A DNA stretch of 51,955 bases from Acetobacter sp. Its GTDB lineage: Bacteria; Pseudomonadota; Alphaproteobacteria; Acetobacterales; Acetobacteraceae. The translations under genes were made by a program, and so were the position numbers. The notes below the pieces were generated by a model. The model saw only the letters and a program-made list of their open reading frames with translations. It ran no database searches and was not told the DNA's origin. Below are positions 1 through 9,313 of this stretch, piece after piece. Positions within the stretch are counted from its first letter, which is position 1. Each line of letters begins with the position of its first letter. Location: contig JAFVHT010000003.1 in the NCBI GenBank assembly GCA_017474285.1, forward strand, positions 1 to 51,955, written 5' to 3'.

Positions 1-1092
1 AAGACAAACAGTCTTTTAAAGAAAGAATCTAAAGATCAACAACGTGCCAAAATTCTGATTGTAGGCAAAACAGGTGTTGGTAAAAGTACTCTCATCAATA
101 CTGTTTTTGGCGAAAATCTTGCCCAAACGGCTTCAGGTAAACCCGTTACACAACACATAGAGTGCTATTCAACTGAAGGAAGTCCTATCGAAATTTGGGA
201 TACTAAAGGACTCGAAAACAAAGATTACCAAAAAATCAAGCAAGAACTTGATGAATTTGTGAGAAAACACAATACATCTACAGACGCAAGAGATTACATC
301 CATGCAGCGTGGGTATGTGTCTCCAGCAACGGTGGAAGAGTTGAAGACGCAGATAAACAACTTGTTGAAGACTTAACAAGTCTTGGGATTCAAGTCATTG
401 TTGTACTCACTAAATGCTCTAACCTCCTATCAGAACAAACGCGTCAGTTTTTTGATTTTGTCAAAAATGAATTTAAGGGTCTTGCCCACAGTGTTGTTCA
501 AACACGCGGTATAGAAGAAAAAATTCTTGATGATGAAACAGGAGAAATTATAAAAGAAAAACCTCCTTATGGTATTGATCACCTCATTAAAGAGACTTTT
601 GCTCTTATCCCTGCTGCACAAAAACAAGCCTTTGCGTCAGCCCTCAACGCTCAACATAAAGAAGCAATCCTACTTAAAACAGAACAAGCTAGAACAGCTA
701 TCAATTGGGCAAAAACAGCAGCTGGCGCTGCTGCAGTAGTACCCATTCCTTTTTCAGAAGCTGTCGCGTTAGTGCCTATTCAAGCAGGTATGATTATAAA
801 AATCTCGTCTATTTTTAATGTACCTTTTGAAGATAAAGACATCTTACCTGCAATAGCAACATTAGCCACAAGTTTAGGAACAACAGTCGCTACCCAAACA
901 GCTGCAGCTGGTCTCTTAAAATTTATACCGGTTATTGGAAGCGTCGCAGGTGGCGCTTTAGGAGCAGCTGCCGCACTGAAAATAACTCAACTTTTAGGTG
1001 AGTCATATCTAGAGGCTCTTGTCAGACTTTCAGAACAGAAAAAGCCTCTCACGTTTCAATCTGCTCTTGCTATTGTAGAAGATTCGTTATAA
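1..1092 (+). CDS. Era-like GTPase with C-terminal DUF697-type domain, 5' truncated
   Basis: The frame is open from the first base, so the gene starts upstream of the window; 363 codons are visible. The P-loop GKTGVGKST lies at visible residues 22-30 and the G3 motif DTKG begins near residue 67. The G4 position reads VVLTKCS, so the usual NKxD/TKxD aspartate is replaced by Ser. After a charged linker the C-terminal third is Ala/Gly-rich and amphipathic (around AAGAAAVVPIPFSEAVALVP), as in the DUF697 domain joined to HSR1/YcjX-like GTPases. These are poorly characterised, often membrane-associated GTPases. An ATG at position 259 is internal, downstream of the P-loop, and should not be used as the start. 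The GTPase call is safe; the cellular role is unknown. Confidence 0.85.
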   Translation, partial: KTNSLLKKESKDQQRAKILIVGKTGVGKSTLINTVFGENLAQTASGKPVTQHIECYSTEGSPIEIWDTKGLENKDYQKIKQELDEFVRKHNTSTDARDYIHAAWVCVSSNGGRVEDADKQLVEDLTSLGIQVIVVLTKCSNLLSEQTRQFFDFVKNEFKGLAHSVVQTRGIEEKILDDETGEIIKEKPPYGIDHLIKETFALIPAAQKQAFASALNAQHKEAILLKTEQARTAINWAKTAAGAAAVVPIPFSEAVALVPIQAGMIIKISSIFNVPFEDKDILPAIATLATSLGTTVATQTAAAGLLKFIPVIGSVAGGALGAAAALKITQLLGESYLEALVRLSEQKKPLTFQSALAIVEDSL

Positions 1093-1148
1093 TCTTTAGA
1101 AGGGTTCGTTCATTGATGACGAGCCCTTCACCTAGGATATCCAAAAAT

Positions 1149-1174
1149 AAAAACATCCATATGGATGTTTTTTT
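1149..1174 (+). terminator. Rho-independent terminator after the GTPase gene
   Basis: A perfect 24-nt palindrome (12-nt arms meeting at CCAT|ATGG) runs directly into a T tract. A second hairpin just upstream (1099-1129, 11-bp stem GAAGGG.../...CCCTTC) has no T tract and may act as a 3' stabilising structure. Confidence 0.8.
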
Positions 1175-1387
1175 GTCTTTGCGATTATTCTGAACAGAAC
1201 TTATTAAATATTATTTATATTCTTTAAATCTTAAATAAATCTTTTTAAACTTTTTGCACTGTAAAAAGTTCACGAAAAAAGCTTGCATTTTCCGCATTTT
1301 TCGTATTAAAAATTTCTAATCTTGGATCTTAAACACTTCATCGTCATTATTTTTATAGTTCTCCAAAAATTGAGAGGAATTGTTGTT

Positions 1388-2761
1388 ATGCGCACAACAT
1401 TGACACAGGCTAACCCAACCTCTTGGGCGCCAGAAAGTTGGCGCTCTTTCCCTGTTCAACAAATTCCATCTTATCCTGATACAAATCTCCTTCATACTGT
1501 TGAACAACGTCTCAGTACTTACCCACCGCTTGTTTTTGCTGGAGAAGTAAGACGCTTAAAACATCTTTTAGCCCAAGCTGCACAAGGAAAAGCCTTTGTT
1601 CTACAGGGGGGCTCTTGTGCTGAAACTTTTAAAGAGTTCAAATCAGATATTATTCGCGATATGTTTCGTGTTTTATTACAAATGGCTATTGTTTTGACAT
1701 TTGGTGCTAAAGTGCCTGTCGTCAAAGTAGGGCGTATGGCAGGACAATTTGCTAAACCACGTTCCTCTGATACAGAAACACAAAATAACGTCACACTCCC
1801 TTCTTATCGGGGTGATATTATTAACGGATTAGATTTTACACCAGAAGCCCGCACACCAGACCCTTTACGTATGGAAACAGGTTATTTCCAATCGGCTGGT
1901 ATTCTGAATCTGTTACGAACCTTTTCACGCGGGGGATATGCGAATCTTCATCAAGTTCATTTTTGGAATCTTGGCTTTGTGGAAAGTTCACCCTTAGCCA
2001 ATCGTTATCGTGCCCTAGCAGAACGTATTGGGGAGACTCTTGCTTTTATACAAGCCTGCGGTATTGATGCAACCTCATCAGCACAAGTTGACGAAACAGA
2101 ATTTTACACTTCTCACGAAGCCTTGCTTCTCCCTTATGAACAAGCCTTAACACGTATTGATTCAACAACAGGACAGTGGTACGATTGTTCTGCTCATTTT
2201 GTTTGGATTGGTGACCGTACTCGTCAGTCCGACGGTGCTCATGTTGAGTTTTTACGCGGCGTGCAAAACCCTATTGGTATTAAAGTTGGTCCTACCGCGT
2301 GTGTTGAGGATATTTGTCGTATTCATGATATTTTAAACCCCAACAACGAAGCCGGGCGAATAACTCTTATTTCACGTATGGGTGCTGATAAAATCCATAA
2401 ATTCCTTCCTCCCATTATGCGAGCCCTTCGTGACCAAGGCAAACAAGTTACTTGGCTGAGTGATCCGATGCACGGAAACACTATTGTAACACAAAATAAC
2501 GTTAAAACTCGTTTCTTTGACTCCATCATGAGCGAAGTTAAGAATTTCTTTCGTATTTGTTCTGCTGAAAACGTACCCGCTGGTGGTGTACATTTGGAAA
2601 TGACAGGTCAAAATGTCACAGAATGTATTGGAGGCGCACCTCTCATCACAGAGGAGGATCTTGGCAACCGTTATGAAACTTTTTGTGACCCTCGTATGAA
2701 TGCTGAACAATCGCTCGAACTCGCTTTTCTCATTGCCGAAGAGTTAACTTTACGCCCTTGA
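1388..2761 (+). CDS. Class II 3-deoxy-7-phosphoheptulonate (DAHP) synthase
   Basis: Condenses phosphoenolpyruvate with erythrose 4-phosphate, the first step of the shikimate pathway to aromatic amino acids. The 457-residue protein has class II (plant/mycobacterial type) landmarks: GGSCAE at residues 74-79 containing the metal-binding Cys77, [19 protein letters not shown], the long block [14 protein letters not shown], and a C-terminal [11 protein letters not shown] chose ATG 1388 over the upstream TTG at 1322 because GAGAGGA at 1372-1378 sits 9 nt before it and family homology begins with the SWAPESWR segment. The stop overlaps the next start (TGATG), so it is translationally coupled to nicotinate phosphoribosyltransferase. 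No leader peptide or attenuator is evident. Confidence 0.95.
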   Translation: MRTTLTQANPTSWAPESWRSFPVQQIPSYPDTNLLHTVEQRLSTYPPLVFAGEVRRLKHLLAQAAQGKAFVLQGGSCAETFKEFKSDIIRDMFRVLLQMAIVLTFGAKVPVVKVGRMAGQFAKPRSSDTETQNNVTLPSYRGDIINGLDFTPEARTPDPLRMETGYFQSAGILNLLRTFSRGGYANLHQVHFWNLGFVESSPLANRYRALAERIGETLAFIQACGIDATSSAQVDETEFYTSHEALLLPYEQALTRIDSTTGQWYDCSAHFVWIGDRTRQSDGAHVEFLRGVQNPIGIKVGPTACVEDICRIHDILNPNNEAGRITLISRMGADKIHKFLPPIMRALRDQGKQVTWLSDPMHGNTIVTQNNVKTRFFDSIMSEVKNFFRICSAENVPAGGVHLEMTGQNVTECIGGAPLITEEDLGNRYETFCDPRMNAEQSLELAFLIAEELTLRP

Positions 2762-3987
2762 TGCGCATGTCTCTTTCTCAACAAAAATTAACAAACCTTA
2801 CCGATTTACCGGGTGTAACACAGGCTTTTTCTAGTACTGCGTTGATGGATTCTCATATTCGTGCACGAACAGACTCTTATTTTAACCGTGTTCGAGATCT
2901 TGTTAGGCGATTTGGTGATTGCGAAGTTACTTACGCATTTTTTATCCGCACACCTGTTATTTCTGCCCCTAGTATCATGTTAGCATGGTTAGACTCTGTG
3001 TTAGCAGCGCGAGGCTGTTGTTATTCTGTTGACCTCCTTCACGCTGAAGGCAAATGGGTTGGTGCTGGAGAGCCTCTCCTTTACATTACTGGTCCTTTTA
3101 GCCAATTAGTCGATTTAGAAACCATACTCCTTCAAAAGCTTGGCTGCGCTTGTGTTGCAGCGTTACGGGCTTATCAAATGGCACTTTCTTTGCCTAAAAC
3201 CCGTTTTCTCGCTATGGATGCGCGCCATTGTGCAGGGTATGAAATGCAAGAGCTTATGGCTTATGCTGCTTCTGTAGGCAGTCGTGCAGCTTGTAAAGAT
3301 GGGGCTATTGGCTTTGTTGGAACAGCAAATGATGCCGTTGCACCTTTTTTTGGTGGTACACAAGGGTTTGGCACTATGCCACACGCCTTGATTGGCTATG
3401 CTGGTTCAACGCTGCGTGCTGCAGAAATGTTTCATGAACAATTTCCTGACGCAAATCTTATTGTTCTTGTGGATTATTTTGGGCAAGAACTTACAGACGC
3501 TTTAGCTGTTTGCCGTCATTTTCCTGAACTCGCCAAACAAGGTCGCCTTTCTGTACGGCTCGACACACATGGTGGGCGCTTTATTGAAAACTTAAACCCT
3601 CAAGACTCTTACGCTGTTCTTAATCGTCATGCGCCTGACGCCCTCCGTCGTTATCGTTCAGATAAAGAGCTCCATTACCTCATTGGCACCGGCGTTTCCG
3701 CTGCTGCTATTTGGAAAATGCGTGATACCCTTGATGAAGCTGGCTTTCCTTTAGTAGGTATTGTTGGTTCTTCTGGTTTTGGTGTTACAAAATGTGCCTG
3801 TATGGCCGATGCTAAAGCGCCCCTTGATGTTGTTGGAACGGGGTCCTATATTCCTAAACTATGGAATGAAACTTATGCGACGGCAGATATTATCTCCTAT
3901 GCAGGCGTTCCACGCGTAAAAATGGGAAGAGAGTTCTTATTTCCCACGTTCCAACACGCCCATACATCCAAAAATCAACATGACTGA
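2761..3987 (+). CDS. pncB: Nicotinate phosphoribosyltransferase
   Basis: Converts nicotinate and PRPP (with ATP) to nicotinate mononucleotide in the Preiss-Handler NAD salvage pathway; cytoplasmic. The 408-residue protein carries the NAPRTase-type blocks MDARHCAGYEMQELMAYA, GFVGTANDAVAPFFGG, FGTMPHALIGYAGST and LVDYFGQELTDALAV, plus VRLDTHGGRFIENL and the late glycine-rich GIVGSSGFGV phosphate-binding segment. ATG 2761 shares one base with the preceding TGA; ATG 2767 is an alternative. Its substrate can be supplied by the nicotinamidase gene 1.8 kb downstream. The 3' end overlaps the next small gene by 8 bp. Confidence 0.93.
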   Translation: MRMSLSQQKLTNLTDLPGVTQAFSSTALMDSHIRARTDSYFNRVRDLVRRFGDCEVTYAFFIRTPVISAPSIMLAWLDSVLAARGCCYSVDLLHAEGKWVGAGEPLLYITGPFSQLVDLETILLQKLGCACVAALRAYQMALSLPKTRFLAMDARHCAGYEMQELMAYAASVGSRAACKDGAIGFVGTANDAVAPFFGGTQGFGTMPHALIGYAGSTLRAAEMFHEQFPDANLIVLVDYFGQELTDALAVCRHFPELAKQGRLSVRLDTHGGRFIENLNPQDSYAVLNRHAPDALRRYRSDKELHYLIGTGVSAAAIWKMRDTLDEAGFPLVGIVGSSGFGVTKCACMADAKAPLDVVGTGSYIPKLWNETYATADIISYAGVPRVKMGREFLFPTFQHAHTSKNQHD

Positions 3988-4372
3988 AAAAACACAACCT
4001 CAAGAGAAAACTTGGTCTGTACGTATTGTTGACCTTTCTATTAAAGACTCTGTTGAAGAAAACGATACGATTATTGATGAAATCAAAGTTTTTTATGACA
4101 TTTCTCATGCCAATGCTTTTGCACGGGCTTATGTACGCGATAGTATAGAACGGTGCCGTACCCCACAATCCTCAACACAAGATGTTCTTGAAGCATGGAA
4201 GAATTTTGGTGAAGATGCTATTGTTGTTGAGTCTGATGAAAATACATGGCACTCTGCCGATGAAATAGATCATTTTGCCGCAGAACCCGCAACACCTATG
4301 GAACGTGATTGGCGCGCCCTCGATCCTCGTCGCCTTGTAGAAGACGATCTTGATGTGTCTCGTTACCTTTAA
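3980..4372 (+). CDS. Conserved-looking acidic protein of unknown function
   Basis: A 130-residue soluble acidic protein with no signal peptide, membrane segment or motif I recognise. It overlaps the pncB stop by 8 bp, which argues for real translation and operon membership. The N-terminal half (WSVRIVDLSIKD... VFYDISHANAFARAYVRDSIERCR) looks like a small alpha/beta fold. The C-terminal half is rich in Asp/Glu/Trp and ends with a charged RDWRALDPRRLVEDDLDVSRYL-like tail. Its position between pncB and gltX gives no clear functional hint, and I do not assign one. It may be lineage-restricted. Confidence 0.75.
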   Translation: MTEKTQPQEKTWSVRIVDLSIKDSVEENDTIIDEIKVFYDISHANAFARAYVRDSIERCRTPQSSTQDVLEAWKNFGEDAIVVESDENTWHSADEIDHFAAEPATPMERDWRALDPRRLVEDDLDVSRYL

Positions 4373-4422
4373 GCCTCATTCTCTTTTTCATTTTTTCTCT
4401 CACAGTACTAGTGTTTTCAACA

Positions 4423-5757
4423 ATGATGAAACTTCGCTTCGCTCCTAGCCCTACAGGTCTTCTCCATGTTGGTAATGCCCGCCTTGCCATTGCTAATGCC
4501 TTATATGCCCGCCGTCATGGTGGTCATTTTCAACTTCGTATTGATGATACAGATACCGAACGTTCGCGTGAGGATTTAGTTGAAGCAATCCGTCAAGATA
4601 TTCGTTGGTTAGGAATCACTTGGGATGAAACTTTCCGCCAAACTGAACGACTTGACCGTTATGCGCACGCAATAGATGTCCTTAAGGCTTCTGGTCGCCT
4701 TTATCCCTGTTTTGAAAGTCAACAAGAGCTTGCGATGAAGCGTGAAGCACAAATTCGGCAACGTCGCCTCCCTGTTTATGATCGCGCTATGCTAAAAATG
4801 ACCCCTGAACAACGGGCGCGGGCTGAAGCGAATGGCAAAGTTCCTTATTGGCGGTTTATGTTATCTGATACAACAGTACACTGGCACGATATGGTTATGG
4901 GAGACTGTCACGTTAAACTGCCTCTCGTTTCTGATCCAGTTCTTGTACGTGCTGATGGCACTATTTTATACGCTCTTGCCTCTGTCGTCGATGATTTAGA
5001 AAGCGGGATAACACACATTATTCGTGGCGAAGACCATGTGACTAATACTGGCATACAACTTGATATTGCGCAGGCATTAGGAGCAAAGTCCCATCCTTTT
5101 TCTTTTGCTCATATTCCGCTTTTGCTTGATACAGATGGTTCTAAACTCTCTAAACGTTTTGACTCCTATTCACTGCGTGCATTAAGGCAATCTGGCATAG
5201 AAGCAGAAGCTTTTGTTTCTTATCTAGCACGTTTAGGAAGCTCTGATGATCCTGTTTTATTACCCTTCGCAGAACAGGCTGCGCAATATGATCTCTCTCA
5301 TATTTCACGCTCAGCAGCTCGATTTGATATTCAGCAATTGCTGGCGCTTAACCATAAACTTCTTGCACAATTACCTTATGAAAGTGTTGCCCATCGTCTG
5401 CCTGACGGCGCGACAGAAAAGTTTTGGCACGCAATACGTAGTAATTTAGACTTATTATCTGAAGCACGTCTTTGGTACCAAATTACAACGCAAGATATAA
5501 TCCCTCCCGTTCAAGAGGGTGAAGAGGCTTTTCTCAAAGAAGCAGCAAATTTACTTCCTCAAGAGCCATGGGATACCACAACATGGAAAACATGGACCAC
5601 TACCCTACGTGAACAAACGGGTCGCAGCGGTAAATCTTTATTTCATCCCCTCCGTCTTGCCTTAACGGGTGAAGAACAAGGTCCAGAATTACGGGATTTA
5701 CTCCCTCTCATCGGGCGAAGCCGTGCTTTATTACGCCTTGTACCCACTTCCTCGTAA
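4423..5757 (+). CDS. gltX: Glutamate--tRNA ligase (class I aminoacyl-tRNA synthetase)
   Basis: Charges tRNA with glutamate. The 444-residue protein has the HIGH-equivalent HVGN at residues 15-18 within FAPSPTGLLHVGNARLA. The KMSKS-equivalent KLSKR is at residues 241-245. Typical GluRS blocks are DDTD and RGEDHVTNTGIQLDI. I use ATG 4423 (ATG 4426 is equally possible) and reject the GTG at 4411, because the conserved K-x-RFAPSPTG start follows immediately. No good Shine-Dalgarno is visible. Alphaproteobacteria often carry two GltX paralogues, one of which can make Glu-tRNA(Gln); I cannot tell which this one is. It is too long to be a GluQ-type truncated paralogue because the anticodon-binding C-terminal domain is present. 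Confidence 0.93.
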   Translation: MMKLRFAPSPTGLLHVGNARLAIANALYARRHGGHFQLRIDDTDTERSREDLVEAIRQDIRWLGITWDETFRQTERLDRYAHAIDVLKASGRLYPCFESQQELAMKREAQIRQRRLPVYDRAMLKMTPEQRARAEANGKVPYWRFMLSDTTVHWHDMVMGDCHVKLPLVSDPVLVRADGTILYALASVVDDLESGITHIIRGEDHVTNTGIQLDIAQALGAKSHPFSFAHIPLLLDTDGSKLSKRFDSYSLRALRQSGIEAEAFVSYLARLGSSDDPVLLPFAEQAAQYDLSHISRSAARFDIQQLLALNHKLLAQLPYESVAHRLPDGATEKFWHAIRSNLDLLSEARLWYQITTQDIIPPVQEGEEAFLKEAANLLPQEPWDTTTWKTWTTTLREQTGRSGKSLFHPLRLALTGEEQGPELRDLLPLIGRSRALLRLVPTSS

Positions 5758-5787
5758 CACATCATATGCTTATCATGACATTATATT

Positions 5788-6366
5788 ATGCTTTTTACTA
5801 CCCCTAATGTACATGATGCGCTTCTTATCGTTGATGTACAAAACGATTTTCTCCCCAACGGCGCCTTAGCTATCACAGATGGAAATAAAATTCTTCCCTG
5901 TATTAACGCGCTTGCAGCTTTGCCTTTTGGGTGCATCATAACCAGCCAAGATTGGCACCCTCCTGATCACTTTTCTTTTAACACTGCTAAACCGGCAGGT
6001 CCTTGGCCACGTCACTGCGTTGCCAATACCTATGGAGCTGCATTAGCCCCCTCTCTTCACCTGCCTGATCATAGCTTAGCCGTTTTCAAAGGCATGGAGG
6101 CAGATAAAGAGAGTTACTCTGCTTTTGAAGGCATAACACCTAGCAAAACCACTCTCTTGACTCTTTTACAAGAAAGAGAAATAACACGCGTTTTTATTTG
6201 TGGTTTAGCCCTTGATTATTGTGTCAAAGCCACAGCCCTTGATGCCCGTAACCACAACATCAACACTGTTGTTATTATCAATGCGTGTCAAGGATTAGCC
6301 ATAGACCCCAACCCAACCCTCCGTTTCCTCCGGCAAAACGCTATTAAACTATTATATTTATCATAG
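5788..6366 (+). CDS. pncA: Nicotinamidase
   Basis: Hydrolyses nicotinamide to nicotinate, feeding the nicotinate phosphoribosyltransferase encoded upstream. The 192-residue isochorismatase-fold protein shows the full catalytic triad: Asp16 in VDVQNDF, Lys101 in FKGMEADKESYSAF and Cys145 in LDYCVKATA. The metal-site ligands D55-x-H57 and H61 lie in SQDWHPPDHFSF. Length fits the family. It starts 30 nt after the gltX stop on the same strand, so co-transcription is likely. A hairpin-plus-T-run at 6410-6438 ends the unit. Confidence 0.95.
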   Translation: MLFTTPNVHDALLIVDVQNDFLPNGALAITDGNKILPCINALAALPFGCIITSQDWHPPDHFSFNTAKPAGPWPRHCVANTYGAALAPSLHLPDHSLAVFKGMEADKESYSAFEGITPSKTTLLTLLQEREITRVFICGLALDYCVKATALDARNHNINTVVIINACQGLAIDPNPTLRFLRQNAIKLLYLS

Positions 6367-6378
6367 TCAGTTACACAA

Positions 6379-6594
6379 CTAGACTATTAACAAGAATAGA
6401 GAAAGAAAAGGAGTTCCAATGGAACTCCCTTTATTTTTTTCTATTGCTTCTTTTTTTCCATAGCTAAAAGTAAAATAGAGCCATGCTACTATTCCTAAAA
6501 AATACGTTAAACTACACAACAAACAACCAAAATGAATATTCAGCCCTGCTACCATTAAAACTAGGGCTAAAGCAGCGTTAGAATATTTATTCAT
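6379..6594 (-). CDS. Small two-helix membrane protein, unknown function
   Basis: A 71-residue ORF with two hydrophobic stretches (about residues 7-24 and 26-44) joined at a Cys-rich point (FGCLLCSL), followed by a charged segment. A good ribosome-binding site (GAAAGG, complement of 6604-6609) lies 9 nt before the ATG, which favours a real gene. Its last codons run through the terminator of pncA on the other strand, so the C-terminus is unlikely to be conserved. It lies just downstream of copA and could be co-transcribed with it. No function can be assigned. Confidence 0.45.
   Translation of the reverse strand: MNKYSNAALALVLMVAGLNIHFGCLLCSLTYFLGIVAWLYFTFSYGKKEAIEKNKGSSIGTPFLSLFLLIV
6410..6438 (+). 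terminator. Terminator after pncA
   Basis: GGAGTTCC (6410-6417), loop AAT and GGAACTCC (6421-6428) are followed by a T-rich run on the plus strand. It lies 44 nt after the pncA stop and overlaps the 3' end of the convergent small ORF. Confidence 0.75.
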
Positions 6595-6663
6595 GTAAAA
6601 GAACCTTTCGTAAAAGTAGTTTTATATTTGCCACAGCTGTGTTTGATCATAGGCAGAATAGGA

Positions 6664-9051
6664 TTAAAGCATATGCCGACATGATTTCCAACGATTAAGT
6701 AACAAAGAATTACTCACAACAGAAACAGAACTCATCGCCATAGCGGCACTTGCCACAACAGGAACAAGATGCCCTGACATGGCTAAAGGTAAACCTAAAA
6801 TATTATAGCCAAAGGCAAAAAATAGATTTTGCCATATTTTACGCACTGTTGCTCGAGAAAGTGAAATAGCATCTTCAACAGCGAAGAGATTGCTATGCAT
6901 CAAAACGATGTCCGCTGTTTCTAATGCAACATCAACCCCTGCCCCAATCGCAAAGCCAACATCCGCAGCCGCAAGAGCAGGCGCATCATTCAAACCATCT
7001 CCGACCATACCAACAACGTATTTTTCACCTTTTAACCGCTCAACCACTTCGGCTTTTTGGCTAGGAAGAACACCTGAATACACATCCTTTATCCCCACGC
7101 GTGCCCCTACAACACGCGCAGAGCGTTCGTTATCTCCTGTAAGCATCACTGTATGAAGACCGCGTTGTTTAAAAAGCTGAACAGCGGAGTAGGCTTCTGG
7201 TCGAATCTGATCTGCCAGCGCAAAATATCCAACACTCTGTTTCTCGCAACTAATTCCAACAACTGTAAAACCTTGTTCTTGCCAATCATAAATAAGAGAT
7301 TCGTCGACAACACAGCCTATTTCAAAAAGAAATTGAGGAGAGCCAAGGGCAACTTGTTGCCCTTCAACCATGCCACGAACCCCAAGTCCAGGAATAGCCT
7401 GAAAATCATCAATTGTAGGCGCAGCTATTCCCTTTTTACGGATATAATCAACAATAGCTCGTGCAAGAGGATGCTCTGAATGACGCTCCAAAGCACTTGC
7501 AAACGTTAATAATTGTTTTTCGTTCCACCCCTCACAATGTTTTACCTCTACAACACTTGGTTGTCCTAAAGTTAGAGTACCTGTTTTATCCATTACTAAA
7601 GCCGTTAGACGACAAGCTTGCTCTAACGCATTAACATTTCTAAAGAGAATTCCCTCGCGTGCACCAAGGGCTGTACCAACCATAATAGCTGTCGGCGTTG
7701 CTAATCCAAAAGAACAAGGACACGCAACAACCAAAACCGCAACAGCATCAAGCACACTACGGCTCAAATCACCTCCAATGATCCACCACATCACAAAAGT
7801 TAAAGCAGAAAGCCCTAAAACAGCCTGAACAAATATTGCCGAAATTTTATCAACCAATCTTTGTACATGAGCCTTACTTCCCTGAGCCTCTTGCACCATA
7901 CGGACGATGCTCGCCAATACAGTTTGTGATCCAACTTGTGTTGCCTCTACTCGAAGGGTGCCGGTTTGGTTTAGTGTACCAGCATAGACATTCGTTCCCT
8001 CCTTTTTAACAACAGGCAAACTCTCACCTGTTAACATCGCTTCGTTTAACTCTGAGACACCAGAAAGCACAATACCGTCGACCGGCACTGACTCACCAGG
8101 GCGCACAATAAAGACATCCCCTACAACAATTTGAGAAATAGGCTTATCAATTTCCTCACCATTTTGTTCAATATGAGCAACACGGGGCTGAAGTTTGAGT
8201 AAGCTTTTCATACCCGCTCTTGCATGTGAGCGTGCTCTACTTTCCAGCACACGACCTAACAAAACAAATGTCACAACAAAAATACCTGATTCAAAATAAA
8301 CCGGCTGCCGAAACCCAAATATCGTAACAACACTACTAAAGAACCATGCGATATCAGCTCCTGTCACAATAAGGACATCCATCGTTGCTGACCCCGTTTT
8401 TAAAGCGTGCCAAGCCGCTAGGTGTAAACCACGCCCACACCAAAATATGATAATGGCAGCCATAATTAACTGTAGCATCCGCGACATTTCTAGTTGATGT
8501 ATCCCTAACATCGTACCCATCATTTGCGCAAAAAAAGGCAGTGTAAACAGCAAGGCAAGCCAAAAATCGCGTAATCTTGATCTCCATTCTAGAACATGAC
8601 GATCGGTCTCGTCTTCTTCACTCGCTCCATCAGAAGCAGGATGATAAACCTCTGCACCGTACCCTCCTTTTTCAACAACAGCAACAAGAGAAGCCACGCT
8701 CACGATACCAGAAATAAATTGAATATGCGCACGTTCCGTCATTAAAGACACCGAAGTTTGTACAGATGGCAATGCATTAAGTAATTTCTCTACTTTGCTC
8801 ACACAAGAAGCACAACTTAAGCCCGTCAAAGTAAGGTCAACAGTATCAAAAACAACGCTAAACCCCGCTTTATCGATAGCGGCAATTACGTTCTTTATCT
8901 TTTCTCCTTCAGGAATACTGACTTGTACACGTGTCGTCGCAAAATTTACAGAAGCTTGCACATTGTCTAATTGGTTCAAAATCTTTTCTAATCTCACTGC
9001 ACAACTCGTACAAGACATCCCCTCCACTAAAAAACTTACTGTTTGAACCAT
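6664..9051 (-). CDS. copA: Copper-translocating P-type (P1B) ATPase
   Basis: Exports Cu(I) across the inner membrane at the cost of ATP. The 795-residue protein has two N-terminal heavy-metal-associated domains with CxxC pairs at Cys14/Cys17 (GMSCTSC) and Cys80/Cys83 (GLSCASC). A transmembrane block follows, then the actuator motif TGES, the membrane metal site Cys444-Pro-Cys446, the phosphorylated Asp488 in DKTGTLT, SEHPLA for nucleotide binding and GDGLNDAPA. All catalytic motifs are intact. It lies 33 nt downstream of the Cys-rich ORF in the feo operon, so copper export may be co-expressed with iron uptake. No CueR/CsoR-type gene is nearby. Confidence 0.96.
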   Translation of the reverse strand: MVQTVSFLVEGMSCTSCAVRLEKILNQLDNVQASVNFATTRVQVSIPEGEKIKNVIAAIDKAGFSVVFDTVDLTLTGLSCASCVSKVEKLLNALPSVQTSVSLMTERAHIQFISGIVSVASLVAVVEKGGYGAEVYHPASDGASEEDETDRHVLEWRSRLRDFWLALLFTLPFFAQMMGTMLGIHQLEMSRMLQLIMAAIIIFWCGRGLHLAAWHALKTGSATMDVLIVTGADIAWFFSSVVTIFGFRQPVYFESGIFVVTFVLLGRVLESRARSHARAGMKSLLKLQPRVAHIEQNGEEIDKPISQIVVGDVFIVRPGESVPVDGIVLSGVSELNEAMLTGESLPVVKKEGTNVYAGTLNQTGTLRVEATQVGSQTVLASIVRMVQEAQGSKAHVQRLVDKISAIFVQAVLGLSALTFVMWWIIGGDLSRSVLDAVAVLVVACPCSFGLATPTAIMVGTALGAREGILFRNVNALEQACRLTALVMDKTGTLTLGQPSVVEVKHCEGWNEKQLLTFASALERHSEHPLARAIVDYIRKKGIAAPTIDDFQAIPGLGVRGMVEGQQVALGSPQFLFEIGCVVDESLIYDWQEQGFTVVGISCEKQSVGYFALADQIRPEAYSAVQLFKQRGLHTVMLTGDNERSARVVGARVGIKDVYSGVLPSQKAEVVERLKGEKYVVGMVGDGLNDAPALAAADVGFAIGAGVDVALETADIVLMHSNLFAVEDAISLSRATVRKIWQNLFFAFGYNILGLPLAMSGHLVPVVASAAMAMSSVSVVSNSLLLNRWKSCRHML

Positions 9052-9084
9052 TTTCTATTTCTCTAAAACGTTCCTTGACTCACT

Positions 9085-9303
9085 TTAGTGACAGTTACGG
9101 TCACATGACCGACAACTTCCGCACCCTGTTGATACAGGACGACGTTCTAAGCGCTTTTGCAAACGTGGTAAAACACCCCACCGTTTTAATTGATTTGCCA
9201 GTTGCCAACACACTGTAGCGTAAACTCTTGGCATTAACTTCTTCAACCAAAACCCTATACATACCAACACAACACCGCCTGTTATAACCCATTGTAACAT
9301 CAC
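9085..9303 (-). CDS. Small FeoB-linked membrane protein with C-terminal cysteine cluster
   Basis: A 72-residue protein with one N-terminal transmembrane helix (about residues 4-20), a basic amphipathic middle, and a tail ending CGSCRSCDRNCH, i.e. four Cys plus a terminal His in 12 residues. It begins 10 nt after the feoB stop and is followed closely by copA. Small membrane proteins with Cys-rich tails recur downstream of feoB in many bacteria (FeoB-associated Cys-rich proteins and DUF6587-like proteins of proteobacteria). The tail could bind Fe(II), an Fe-S cluster or Cu(I). Family membership is by resemblance and context only. Confidence 0.75.
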   Translation of the reverse strand: MMLQWVITGGVVLVCIGFWLKKLMPRVYATVCWQLANQLKRWGVLPRLQKRLERRPVSTGCGSCRSCDRNCH

Positions 9304-9313
9304 AAACCTCTCT

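Noticed and set aside
8354..8587. Minus-strand ORF inside copA, and similar ORFs inside other genes
   Set aside because: These are frame shadows of well-supported genes, with no ribosome-binding sites of their own.
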